A DNA stretch of 64,000 nucleotides from Piscinibacter sp047602365 (GTDB lineage: Bacteria > Pseudomonadota > Gammaproteobacteria > Burkholderiales > Burkholderiaceae_C): the NCBI GenBank assembly GCA_047602365.1, contig JASGHM010000002.1:248001-312000 (forward strand), written 5' to 3'. How positions within the stretch are numbered: position 1 is the stretch's first letter; every line of letters starts with the position of its first letter. The notes under the pieces were generated by a model. The model saw nothing but the letters and a program-made list of their open reading frames with translations. It did not search any database and was not told where the DNA came from. A program made the position numbers and the translations under genes. Below are positions 8,810-16,996 of the stretch, one piece after another.

Positions 8810-10993
8810 ATGAACGCCGAGCACCAGCCGCCGCCCTGGCCGCGCGAGATCCTCGGCGGTGCCGTCGGTTCGGCGGTGATGCTGGCCGTCGTGCTGACCA
8901 TCGGCATGCTCGGCTTCGCACCGCTGGGCCCCTCGGCGGCGGCGACGGGCATCACTGCCGCCTTCGTGTCGGCAACCGTGGGCGGCCTGCTGGTCGCGCT
9001 GTTCGGCGCCAGCGCCTTGCCGGTGGGCGGCCCGAGTTCGGCCACGGCGCTGATCTTCGCCGGCGCGCTGGTGCCGCTGCTGCAAGAGCCCGCCGTGGCC
9101 GCATCGGCGGGGGTCGCGCCGGTGCTCGCCGCCGGCGGCCTGCTGGTGACGGCGGCCGGCCTGCTGCAGCTGCTGTTCGCGCAGGTCGGGCTCGGCCGCA
9201 TGGCGCAGTTCGTGCCGCAGCCGGTGCTGGCCGGCTTCATGAACGGTGTCGCCGTGCTGATCTTCGTCTCGCAGGTGCCGGCGCTGCTCGGGCTGCGCGT
9301 GGGCGAGGCCTGGGGCGCGTGGCAGGCCGCCCCGCTGGCGCTCGGCCTGTGCGCCGCCGCCTGTGCCTGGGTGGTGAGCTGGCGCTGGCGCAACGCGCCG
9401 GCGCAGCTGATCGGCCTGCTGGTCGGGCTCGGCCTGCATGCGCTGCTGCAGACCGGGTGGCCGTCGCTGCCGCTGGGCCCGATCGTCGGGCCGATGCCGT
9501 CGGCGGTGCCGGTGCCCGACCTGCCGCTGGCCTGGATCGCGCCGGCCACGGCCGGATTCCTGCGCCGCCATGCGCTGGACCTGCTGACCGCGGCGACGGT
9601 GCTGGCCCTGATCGGCTCGCTGGAGTCGGTGCTCAGCGGCATGGCCATCGACCAGCAGCTCGACGCGCGCCACGACGCCGGCCGTGACCTGCGCGCGCTC
9701 GGGCTGGCCAACGTGGTGGTCGGCCTGTTCGGCGGCCTGCCGGTGGTGGTGCTGCGCGCCCGCGCGCTGGCCACGCTGCATGCCGGCGGCCGCGGGCGAC
9801 GCGCCGCGCTGGCCGGCGCGCTGGCTTTCGGTCTGATGTACTTCACGCTCGGCCCGTTGATCGCGCGGCTGCCCAACGCCGTGCTGGCCGGCATCATGCT
9901 GACGGTCGCCGTCGCGCTGGTCGACCGCTGGACACGCCAGTTGGTCGCACAGTGGCGCGGCGGCGAGCGCTCCGCCGACCTGTGGCAGGCCCTGGCCGTG
10001 GTCGCCTTCGTCTGCGCCGTGACGGTCTGGAAGGGCTTCGCCGTCGGTGTGGCGGCGGGGGTTCTGGCCGCGCTGGCGATCTTCGTGCGCGGCGTGTACC
10101 GCTCGCTGCTGCGCTCGGCGCACACCGCTGCGGAGGCGCCCTCGCGGCGCCTCTACCCGCCGGCGCAGGCAGCCTTCCTGGCCGGCGCGCGCCGGCGCAT
10201 CGCCGTGCTCGAACTCGAGGGTGCGCTGTTCTTCGGCAGCGCCGGCCGTCTCGCCGACGCGCTGGACCGCCTGCCGGCCGACGCGAAGCACGTGATCGTC
10301 GACCTGAGCGGCGCCAGCACGATCGACGCGTCGGGTGCGATGCTGCTGCAGCGTGCGTCGACGGCGCATCGCCGCCAGGGCCGCACGCTGCTGCTGGCTG
10401 GCGTGCGCGCCGATGGAGCCCATGCGCGCCGGCTGCACGCCTACGGCTGCTTCCGCGAGATGCCGCGCGACGACTGGTTCGCCGATGCCGACCGTGCCGT
10501 CGAGTGGGCCGAGCAGCAGTTGCTGGCCGAGGCCGGCCTGGCGCTGAACGGCGATACGCTGGCGCTGGAGGCGAGCACGCTGTTCGAGGGCTTGAGCAGC
10601 GAGGCCGCGGCGCGCCTGCGTGCCGGCATGCGGCGCCGCGAACTGGCGCGCGGTGAACGCCTGTTCCGCGAGGGCGACGCCGGCGACGGCCTGTACGTGC
10701 TGACGCGCGGCTCGATCACCGTCGAGACGACGGCCGGCCAGCGCTTTCTCAGCTTCTCGCCCGGCCTGATGCTCGGCGAGACGGCCATGCTCGACGGCGG
10801 CGGGCGCAGCGCCAGCGCGGTGGCCGACGCCGATGCCGAGCTGTGGCAGCTGACACCTCCCGCGCTCGAGGCGCTGGCGCGCGAGTCGCCCGAACTGGCG
10901 GCGCAGCTGTACCGCCGCATCGCCGTGCACCTGGCGCAGCGGCTGCGCCACGGCACCGCAGGCCGCACCGCCGCCGCGGCCCCGACGAACTGA
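8810..10993 (+). CDS. SulP-family anion transporter with STAS and cNMP-binding domains
   Basis: A 727-residue protein. Residues ~10-430 contain about ten or more hydrophobic helices of the SulP/SLC26 fold (for example VLAGFMNGVAVLIFVSQVP, VLAGIMLTVAVALVDRW). A STAS domain follows (about 455-570; VIVDLSGASTIDASGAMLL). The C-terminal ~150 residues are a cNMP-binding domain whose cassette is intact (MLGETAMLDGGGRSASAVA). SulP proteins move sulfate, bicarbonate or dicarboxylates; the substrate is not predictable here. The extra C-terminal cNMP domain suggests control of transport by a cyclic nucleotide. The start was chosen at ATG 8810, 22 bases after the preceding stop, because the membrane domain begins directly after it. 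Confidence 0.88.
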   Translation: MNAEHQPPPWPREILGGAVGSAVMLAVVLTIGMLGFAPLGPSAAATGITAAFVSATVGGLLVALFGASALPVGGPSSATALIFAGALVPLLQEPAVAASAGVAPVLAAGGLLVTAAGLLQLLFAQVGLGRMAQFVPQPVLAGFMNGVAVLIFVSQVPALLGLRVGEAWGAWQAAPLALGLCAAACAWVVSWRWRNAPAQLIGLLVGLGLHALLQTGWPSLPLGPIVGPMPSAVPVPDLPLAWIAPATAGFLRRHALDLLTAATVLALIGSLESVLSGMAIDQQLDARHDAGRDLRALGLANVVVGLFGGLPVVVLRARALATLHAGGRGRRAALAGALAFGLMYFTLGPLIARLPNAVLAGIMLTVAVALVDRWTRQLVAQWRGGERSADLWQALAVVAFVCAVTVWKGFAVGVAAGVLAALAIFVRGVYRSLLRSAHTAAEAPSRRLYPPAQAAFLAGARRRIAVLELEGALFFGSAGRLADALDRLPADAKHVIVDLSGASTIDASGAMLLQRASTAHRRQGRTLLLAGVRADGAHARRLHAYGCFREMPRDDWFADADRAVEWAEQQLLAEAGLALNGDTLALEASTLFEGLSSEAAARLRAGMRRRELARGERLFREGDAGDGLYVLTRGSITVETTAGQRFLSFSPGLMLGETAMLDGGGRSASAVADADAELWQLTPPALEALARESPELAAQLYRRIAVHLAQRLRHGTAGRTAAAAPTN

Positions 10994-11008
10994 CCCCGCG
11001 AATCGGGG
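10994..11008 (+). terminator. Short GC hairpin directly after the SulP stop codon
   Basis: CCCCG (10994-10998), loop CGAAT, CGGGG (11004-11008) begins one base after the stop codon. There is no T tract. It may attenuate read-through into the following gene, which has its own strong ribosome binding site. Confidence 0.35.
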
Positions 11009-11076
11009 GGCTGCATTCCGCGGTGAGCGCGGTACAAGCGCGAACTGTAAGAAAAAGTGCATGGAGCCCAGGCTCC

Positions 11077-11082
11077 AGGAGG
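11077..11082 (+). promoter_or_regulatory. Strong Shine-Dalgarno AGGAGG
   Basis: A perfect AGGAGG seven bases before ATG 11090. It decides the start of the secreted unknown protein over the upstream in-frame ATG at 11057 and places the signal peptide at the N terminus. Confidence 0.8.
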
Positions 11083-11089
11083 AACCCCC

Positions 11090-12166
11090 ATGTCGTCGAC
11101 TCCGCTGCGCGCCGTGGCGCGCCGTCTGCTGCTGTGCTGCCCGCTGTGGCTGGCTGGTTCCGGGGCCGCCTGGGCGGGCGCCGGGGTGCTGACCACCACG
11201 GTCACGCCGCTGTCGCCCGCGGTCACCTACAGCAGCCTGGCCAGCACCTCGCCGGCACGGCCCGCGCTGGACACCTACGTCGGCTACCGCGTGAGCATCG
11301 GCAATGCCGGCGGCAACACGATCAACAACGTGCGCTTCGCCGGCGCGACCACGGTGACCGATGCGCAGGAGCGGGCGCTGTTCGCGTCGATCGAGGGCGG
11401 GGCGGGGTGCCAGATCGGCGCCGACCAGATCTCGATCAGCTGCGACTTCGGGCAACTGCGCAGCGGCGAGGCCGTGCCGAGTTTCGTGGTCTTCTTCAAG
11501 GCTCCGGTGAAGGACACTGTGAGCCCGACGCCCGACGGTGTCGCGGGGGCCTGCGCGAGCACCGACTGCGTGACCTTCAGCGGCGTCACCTACTACGCCG
11601 AAGGCACCGGCGGCCTGGAGAACTCGACGCCGCAGAACTCGACGGTGGCCTGGGCCGCGCCGGTGACGCTGGGTACCTTCAACCCGACGCTGGTGAAGTC
11701 GGCGGTGCAGAAGAGCGGCGGCAAACTGTTCACCGGCAGCGGCGGGCTGAGCATCGGCACCGACCGCTTCGCCACCACGGTGGTGGTGCCGTCCGGTGCG
11801 GTGTCCACCACCGCCGAGATTGCCGAGTCCACCGAGGCGGTGTGCAGCGTGCTGGCCGAGTGCTTCAGCACGGTCATCACCATTCCCGGCACCTTCTCGC
11901 CCTACCTGACGATCATCGTGCGTGTCGACGCGGCGGCGATCCCCAAGGGCACCAAGATCGAGAGCGTCACGGTGCAGTACGAAGGCGGCGACGTCGGCCT
12001 GTGCGCCAGCCCGACCACGCCGCGCAGCGACGGCCTGCCCTGCATCGCCGCGCGGCGTGCCTATCCGACCAACTCGAAGCAGGGCGCGTCGTTCCCTGTC
12101 GAACTCGAGAACGACTTCGAGTGGACGCTGATCAACACCCGCAACGGGTCGTACAAGATCTTCTGA
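11090..12166 (+). CDS. Secreted protein of unknown function, disulfide-rich
   Basis: A 358-residue protein that I do not recognise. A signal peptide is clear: RR, a leucine/cysteine-rich hydrophobic stretch, then cleavage near residue 29 (AAWA-GAG). The mature part is beta-rich and low in charge. It holds cysteines in local pairs (C-x9-C near 105-115; ACASTDC near 155; VCSVLAEC near 250; a pair near 305-320), which suggests short disulfide loops in the periplasm or outside the cell. Segments such as VGYRVSIGNAGGNTINNVRF resemble the DUF11-like 'conserved repeat' style found in surface proteins. No membrane anchor, lipobox or sorting signal is visible. It follows the SulP gene and converges on the cyclase gene. 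Confidence 0.7.
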   Translation: MSSTPLRAVARRLLLCCPLWLAGSGAAWAGAGVLTTTVTPLSPAVTYSSLASTSPARPALDTYVGYRVSIGNAGGNTINNVRFAGATTVTDAQERALFASIEGGAGCQIGADQISISCDFGQLRSGEAVPSFVVFFKAPVKDTVSPTPDGVAGACASTDCVTFSGVTYYAEGTGGLENSTPQNSTVAWAAPVTLGTFNPTLVKSAVQKSGGKLFTGSGGLSIGTDRFATTVVVPSGAVSTTAEIAESTEAVCSVLAECFSTVITIPGTFSPYLTIIVRVDAAAIPKGTKIESVTVQYEGGDVGLCASPTTPRSDGLPCIAARRAYPTNSKQGASFPVELENDFEWTLINTRNGSYKIF

Positions 12167-12194
12167 GCGCCTGACCGGCGCACCGCGCGCTCAG
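12163..12194. terminator. Hairpin overlapping two convergent stop codons
   Basis: CTGAGCGC (12163-12170) and GCGCTCAG (12187-12194) are perfect inverted arms of 8 bp around a 16-base loop. Each arm contains one of the two convergent stop codons. There is no T tract. Confidence 0.45.
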
Positions 12195-15100
12195 CCGGTG
12201 AGGGCGACGGCGCGCTGCGCGGCGCGGGCAGCGGCAACGCGGTGGCCCTTGGCCTCGTAGAGCACGATCGCCTCGGCCAGCGTGCGTCGGGCCTCGCCGG
12301 CTTGCCCGGCGGCCGCCAGCACCTCGGCCAGCTCGACCAGCGCGTCGGCCTGAAGCGCAGGCGACTCACTGCGCTGCACGAAGCCCAACGCGGCGCGCGC
12401 CAGCGCCTCGGCCTCGGCGAGCTCGCCGCGTCGCGCCAGCAGCGGTGCGCGCACCATGCGCCACAGCGCTTGCGACTCCATGTCGTCGTCGGCGGTGGCA
12501 GCCTCGGCATCGCGGCTGAGTGCCAGCGCATCGTCGTCGCGCCCCTGGTCGCGGGCGATGCGGGCCAGCAGCGCGGTCATCGTCGAGAGGAAGTAGGTCT
12601 CGCCCTGCGCGGCCAGGAAGGCGCAGTCGGCCTCGACCTCGCGGCGTGCCAGGTCGAGGTCGCCGCCGAGCAGCTCGACGCGTGCCAGGTCGATGCCGGT
12701 CGATGCCGCGTAGACGCCCTGGCCCAGATCGCGCAGCATCAACCGGCTGCGCCGGTACAGTGCCCGGGCAGCGTCGAGCCCGCCGTTCATCGCCTCGAGC
12801 TGCGCCAGCACGCACATCACGCTGCCTTCCAGCTGGCGGTCGCTGAGCCCGGCGGCGAGCAGCTCGCGGCACTGTGCGATGGCCTCGCCGACCGGCATCG
12901 GCCCCTGCAATGCGTTCATCGCCTGCGCCGCGCGGTTGCGCGCGACCATGCGCTCGTTGCCGCCGGCGCGCGCATGGGCGATCGAGCGCACGACGGCGTC
13001 GTTGGCCGGGCTGTAGCGGCCGGCGATGCCGTGCACCAGCGCGATCAGCCGCCAGGCGGTGGCCAGTTCGTTGTGCGCCGCCTGCGCCTCCAGTGCCGGG
13101 ATCAGCGCGTGGGTGGTGCGCAGCGCGTCCTCGCTCCAGCCTTCCGGCTGCTCGCCGCTGTAGATGTGCACGAACAGGCCGAGCACGGTGCCGTGCGCGC
13201 GCAGGCGCAGGTCGTCGCCCGCCCGCGCGGCCGCCTCGGCCTGGGCGAGCGCATCGCGCGCGCCGGCGAAGTCGCCCATGCCGATCAGCGTCTCGGCCAG
13301 GTCGGGCAGCAGCGCCCAGCGCGCCGGGTCGTCGGCCTCGAGCAGGGCGACCGCGCGGCGCAGCAGATTGGCCGCCGCGTGGCGGTCGCCGCGGTCGGCC
13401 GCGCGCCGCCCGGCCGCAGCGAGGCGCGCCGCGCTGTCGCGGCCGACGGCGCGGCCCTCGGCGTCCAGCGGGCCCAGCTCGCGCAGGTAGCGGTGCGCCT
13501 GCTCGAGGTGGTAGCCGAGGATCTCCTGGAACTCCAGCGCACGGTCGGCGTCGGCGTTGGCGCGGTCGGCCCAGCGCACGAAGGCCAGGTGCAGGTTGGC
13601 GCGCGCGCGCTTGAGCAGGCCGTTGTAGACCGTGTCGCGCACCAGGTGGTGGTGGAAGCGGAACATCAGTTCCACCCCCGACGACGCCGCCGGCCGCACG
13701 AACTGGCGCCGCGTCAGGCTGCCCAGGTGGGCTGCCACCTCGGGCTGCAGCGGCGTCGGCGCCAGCGCCTCGACGGCCGTCTGCGGAAACTCCAGCCCGA
13801 CCACCGAGGCCGGCTCGACGGTGGCGCGCTCGCTGCGCGCCAGGCCGTCCAGCCGCGCCTCGAGCAGCGCCTGGATGGTCGGCGGCACGGCGATCTCGGC
13901 GGCGCTGTCGGTGCGCACCCAGCGGTCGCCGTCGCGGCGCAGCGCGCCGCTGTCGATCAGCATCGACAGCATCTGCTCGGCGTACAGCGGGTTGCCTTCG
14001 GCGGCCTGCACGATGCGCTGCGTGACCTCGGCGCTCAGCCCGGCGTCGCCGAGCAGGTGCGCGACGACCTGCGCGGCCGCGGCATCGCTCAGCGCGCGCA
14101 GCTCGATACGCAGCGTGCCGGGCTGCGTGCCCCAGTCGGAGCGCTGCTCGAACAGCTCGTGGCGCGCGGTGCACAGCACCAGCACCGGGGCGTTGGCCAC
14201 CGTCTCGCGCAGATGCTCGAGCAGATCGAGGAAGGCCGGCTCGGCCCAGTGGATGTCGTCGACGAAGACCAGCAGCGGGCGTTCGGCCGCCCAGCGCTCG
14301 AAGAACTTGCGCGCCGCCCAGTTGATGTCGGCCAGCGGGTAGGTGCTGCGGCTCAGGCCGGTGGCGCTGGCCAGGCGCTGCGCGACCTCGGCGTCGCCGA
14401 CAGCGGCGGCGAGCCGCTCGACGGCCTGCTCGGTGTTGTCGGTGTCGCGGATGTCGGCGGCCTCGCGCAGCATGCTCAGCAGCGGCCAGAAGGTGATGCC
14501 GTCGCCGTAGGGCAGGCAGCGGCCCGACAGCACTCGGGCGCCGACGGCGACGCGGTCGATGACCTCGCGCACCAGGCGCGACTTGCCCAGGCCGGCATCG
14601 CCGACCAGCGTCACCATCCGTGCGACGCGTTCGCGACGCACTTCGTCGAAGCAGCGCGCAATGGCGGAGAGTTCGGCCTCGCGGCCGACCAGCGGCCGGT
14701 CGTGGCGGCGCACCAGCCCGTCCAGGCCCTGCGCGGCGACCAGCCGGAAGGCCGGCACGCGCTGCGCCTTGCCCTTCAGCTCGAGCGGCTCGACCGCTTC
14801 GACCTCGACCGCGTCGCGCACCAGCCGCCAGGTCGTCTCGCCGAGGTAGATCTGGTTCTCCGGCGCAGCCTGCTCCAGGCGCGCGGCGACGTTGACGGCG
14901 TCGCCGGTGGCCAGCTTCTGGTCGGCGCCGGCATCGTCGGTGGCCACCACCTCGCCGGTGTTGACGCCGGTGCGGTTGGCCAGCGCGACGCCGTAGCGGG
15001 CCGACAGGTCGGCGTTGACTCCGCGCAGCGCCGTCTGCATGCCGATGGCGGCGCGCACCGCGCGCAGCGCGTCGTCCTCGTGGGCGCGCGGCAGGCCGAA

Positions 15101-15388
15101 CACGGCCATGATCGCGTCACCGACGTACTTCTCGATCTTGCCGCCATGGCGCACGATCTCGGCCGCCATCGCCGCGAAGTAACGTTCCTTGACCTCGTGC
15201 ATCGCCTCGGCGTCCAGCCGTTCGGCCAGCGCGGTCGAGCCCTTCAGGTCGCTGAAGACGACGGTCACCGTCTTGCGCACCTCGCGCACCGGCAACGCGG
15301 CCGGCGCGGCGGCCAGCGGCGTGCCGCAATAGCCGCACAGACGGAACTTGGGTGGGTTCTCCTCGCCGCAGCCGGGGCACTTCTGCAT
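12191..15388 (-). CDS. Class III nucleotide cyclase with zinc ribbon, ATPase and TPR-like domains
   Basis: A 1065-residue protein. It begins with a zinc ribbon (CPGC-x12-CGYC), then a cyclase homology domain (about 40-215), an AAA/NB-ARC-like ATPase with Walker A GDAGLGKS near 270, and a long alpha-helical TPR-like C-terminal half rich in Ala/Leu. Cyclase landmarks are present: both metal aspartates (VVFSDLKGST and KYVGDAIMAVFG) and the Asn/Arg pair in VNVAARLE, so cAMP (or cGMP) synthesis is plausible. The layout matches the large adenylate cyclase/ATPase regulators common in proteobacteria. It lies 29 bases downstream of psd on the same strand. The cNMP-domain genes nearby are natural candidates as receivers, by inference only. 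GTG 15394 is an alternative start. Confidence 0.87.
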   Translation of the reverse strand: MQKCPGCGEENPPKFRLCGYCGTPLAAAPAALPVREVRKTVTVVFSDLKGSTALAERLDAEAMHEVKERYFAAMAAEIVRHGGKIEKYVGDAIMAVFGLPRAHEDDALRAVRAAIGMQTALRGVNADLSARYGVALANRTGVNTGEVVATDDAGADQKLATGDAVNVAARLEQAAPENQIYLGETTWRLVRDAVEVEAVEPLELKGKAQRVPAFRLVAAQGLDGLVRRHDRPLVGREAELSAIARCFDEVRRERVARMVTLVGDAGLGKSRLVREVIDRVAVGARVLSGRCLPYGDGITFWPLLSMLREAADIRDTDNTEQAVERLAAAVGDAEVAQRLASATGLSRSTYPLADINWAARKFFERWAAERPLLVFVDDIHWAEPAFLDLLEHLRETVANAPVLVLCTARHELFEQRSDWGTQPGTLRIELRALSDAAAAQVVAHLLGDAGLSAEVTQRIVQAAEGNPLYAEQMLSMLIDSGALRRDGDRWVRTDSAAEIAVPPTIQALLEARLDGLARSERATVEPASVVGLEFPQTAVEALAPTPLQPEVAAHLGSLTRRQFVRPAASSGVELMFRFHHHLVRDTVYNGLLKRARANLHLAFVRWADRANADADRALEFQEILGYHLEQAHRYLRELGPLDAEGRAVGRDSAARLAAAGRRAADRGDRHAAANLLRRAVALLEADDPARWALLPDLAETLIGMGDFAGARDALAQAEAAARAGDDLRLRAHGTVLGLFVHIYSGEQPEGWSEDALRTTHALIPALEAQAAHNELATAWRLIALVHGIAGRYSPANDAVVRSIAHARAGGNERMVARNRAAQAMNALQGPMPVGEAIAQCRELLAAGLSDRQLEGSVMCVLAQLEAMNGGLDAARALYRRSRLMLRDLGQGVYAASTGIDLARVELLGGDLDLARREVEADCAFLAAQGETYFLSTMTALLARIARDQGRDDDALALSRDAEAATADDDMESQALWRMVRAPLLARRGELAEAEALARAALGFVQRSESPALQADALVELAEVLAAAGQAGEARRTLAEAIVLYEAKGHRVAAARAAQRAVALTG

Positions 15389-15417
15389 GCCCACAGTCTA
15401 TCGGCGAGCGCGCGGGC

Positions 15418-16281
15418 TCAGGCGCCGGCCGCGGCCAGGCCCATCGCCTCGCCCATGCGGATCGCGCGGCCGGGCTGCCAGTCGGGGTTGAAGCGCAGCG
15501 TGTCCTTCGGGAACAGCAGCACCACCGTCGAACCGAGCAGGAAGCGGCCCATCTCGGCGCCGCGCGCCAGGTTGACCTCGCCGTCGCGGTAGCGCCATTC
15601 GCGCAGCGTGCCGGGCCGCGGCGGGTTGACCACGCCGTGCCACACCGTGGCCATGCTGCCGACGATGGTCGCGCCGACCAGCACCAGCACGAACGGCCCG
15701 CGCTTGGACGAGAACACGCAGACCACACGCTCGTTGCGGGCGAACAGGCCGGGCACGCCGCGCGCCGTGGTCGGGTTGACCGAGAACAGCGCGCCGGGCA
15801 CGTGGATCATGCGTTCCAGCCGGCCGTCGCAGGGCATGTGGATGCGGTGGTAGTCGCGCGGGCTCAGGTACAGCGTCGCGAAGCTGCCACCCTGGAAACG
15901 TGCGGCCAGAGCGGCATCACCGCCGACCAGGGCGGCGGTCGTGTAGTGGTGGCCCTTGGCCTGGAAGATGCGGTCGGCGTCGATCGCGCCGACCTGGCTG
16001 ATCGCACCGTCCACCGGGCACAGCCAGGGGGCGTCGGCCAGCGGGCGGGCGCCGGGCTTCAGCGCGCGCGTGAAGAACTCGTTGAAAGTGGCGTAGTGGG
16101 CGATGTCGGGGTCGGCGGCCTCGGCCATGTCGACGCCGTAGCGCGCGACGAAGCGGCGGATCGCGGCGGTGGTCAGCCCGCCGGCGGCCCGCGAGGCAGC
16201 GGCACCGGCAAAGGCGGTCAGGGCCTGCTTGGGTAGCAGGTACTGCGGCAGCACGGCAAGGCGGTCGGCGAGGCGGCTCAT
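15418..16281 (-). CDS. psd: Phosphatidylserine decarboxylase proenzyme
   Basis: A 287-residue protein, the normal length for the proteobacterial enzyme. It converts phosphatidylserine to phosphatidylethanolamine at the inner membrane. The self-cleavage motif LGST is near residue 250 (RFLLGSTVVLLF); cleavage between Gly and Ser makes the pyruvoyl group on the alpha chain. Other family blocks are visible (FNEFFTR, PVDGAISQ, LSPRDYHRIHMP with its catalytic His). The start at ATG 16281 excludes an upstream in-frame extension with no conservation. It is divergent from the chemotaxis pair and sits just upstream of the cyclase gene. Confidence 0.95.
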   Translation of the reverse strand: MSRLADRLAVLPQYLLPKQALTAFAGAAASRAAGGLTTAAIRRFVARYGVDMAEAADPDIAHYATFNEFFTRALKPGARPLADAPWLCPVDGAISQVGAIDADRIFQAKGHHYTTAALVGGDAALAARFQGGSFATLYLSPRDYHRIHMPCDGRLERMIHVPGALFSVNPTTARGVPGLFARNERVVCVFSSKRGPFVLVLVGATIVGSMATVWHGVVNPPRPGTLREWRYRDGEVNLARGAEMGRFLLGSTVVLLFPKDTLRFNPDWQPGRAIRMGEAMGLAAAGA

Positions 16282-16359
16282 GAGGGGCAGGATTCTATCG
16301 ACGCCCCCGGTGGCGTCGGAACAGGCGTCACAAATCGCCGCTGTTCGCCATGACATCGC

Positions 16360-16386
16360 TCAAGTGGTCACAAAGAATGCCGACAA
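16360..16386 (+). promoter_or_regulatory. Sigma-28 (FliA)-like flagellar promoter
   Basis: TCAAGTGG (16360-16367), an 11-base spacer and GCCGACAA (16379-16386). The enterobacterial sigma-28 consensus is TAAAGTTT-N11-GCCGATAA; the -10 matches 7 of 8 and the spacing is exact. It lies 65 bases before the Cache protein ATG and would drive the Cache-MCP pair as late motility genes. Confidence 0.6.
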
Positions 16387-16451
16387 CCGCCGTATGCAGA
16401 GCGGCCCATGGGGCGCGCTGCGCCCCTTCAACGCCCCGCAAGGAATTCACC

Positions 16452-16943
16452 ATGAAGCTCCATCACATCGTCACGGCCGCTGTCCTCGCCATCGCTGCCG
16501 TCGGCAGCGCCCAGGCCTACGACCCGAAGGCGACCATCGCCGACCTCGACGCGCGCCTGGCCAAGATCGGCGCCCCCAAGGTCGACGGCACCGACAAGGT
16601 GGCGGACAAGGACGTGCCGGCGCTGTTCTTCGGTGAGCGCAAGATCAACAACAACTACGACGTCGTCGACGCGGTGCGCAAGACGCACAACGCGACCGCG
16701 ACCGTGTTCGTCAAGCAGGGCGACGAGTTCGTGCGCGTCTCCACCAACGTGCTGACGCCGGAAGGCAAGCGCGGCGTCGGCACGCAGCTGGCCCGCAACG
16801 CGGCCTACGAGGCGGTCTCCAAGGGCCAGCAGTACTGCGGCCCGATCGACGTGCTCGGCACCGCCTTCGACGCCTGCTACAACCCGATCAAGGACGCCGG
16901 CGGCAAGATCATCGGCGCGAGCTACATCGGCCACAAGAAGTGA
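16452..16943 (+). CDS. Secreted single Cache-domain protein
   Basis: A 163-residue protein with a cleavable signal peptide (AVGSAQA-YD, near residue 23) and no other hydrophobic segment, so it should be free in the periplasm. The mature part is a Cache-type ligand-binding fold of the Cache_3/Cache_2 kind (VFVKQGDEFVRVSTNVLTPEG, KGQQYCGPIDVLGTAF, CYNPIKDAGGKIIGASYIG), which is usually the extracellular half of a receptor. The start follows AAGGA in AAGGAATTCACC. It lies 53 bases before a chemoreceptor gene and behind a sigma-28-like promoter, so a role as a periplasmic sensing partner in chemotaxis is inferred. Two cysteines may form a disulfide. Confidence 0.82.
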   Translation: MKLHHIVTAAVLAIAAVGSAQAYDPKATIADLDARLAKIGAPKVDGTDKVADKDVPALFFGERKINNNYDVVDAVRKTHNATATVFVKQGDEFVRVSTNVLTPEGKRGVGTQLARNAAYEAVSKGQQYCGPIDVLGTAFDACYNPIKDAGGKIIGASYIGHKK

Positions 16944-16996
16944 CCCGTCGCGGACAGCAGTAACTCCGCCCTGCCACCTCTTCCTGGACCAAGAAC

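Noticed and set aside
6700..10125. A 1141-codon open frame on the minus strand
   Set aside because: It is antisense to the acetyl-CoA hydrolase-GNAT and SulP genes, both of which have clear domains. Composition is a GC-rich shadow.
12242..15592. A 1116-codon open frame on the plus strand
   Set aside because: It is antisense to the cyclase gene, is Arg/Gln/His/Gly-rich and has no recognisable motif.
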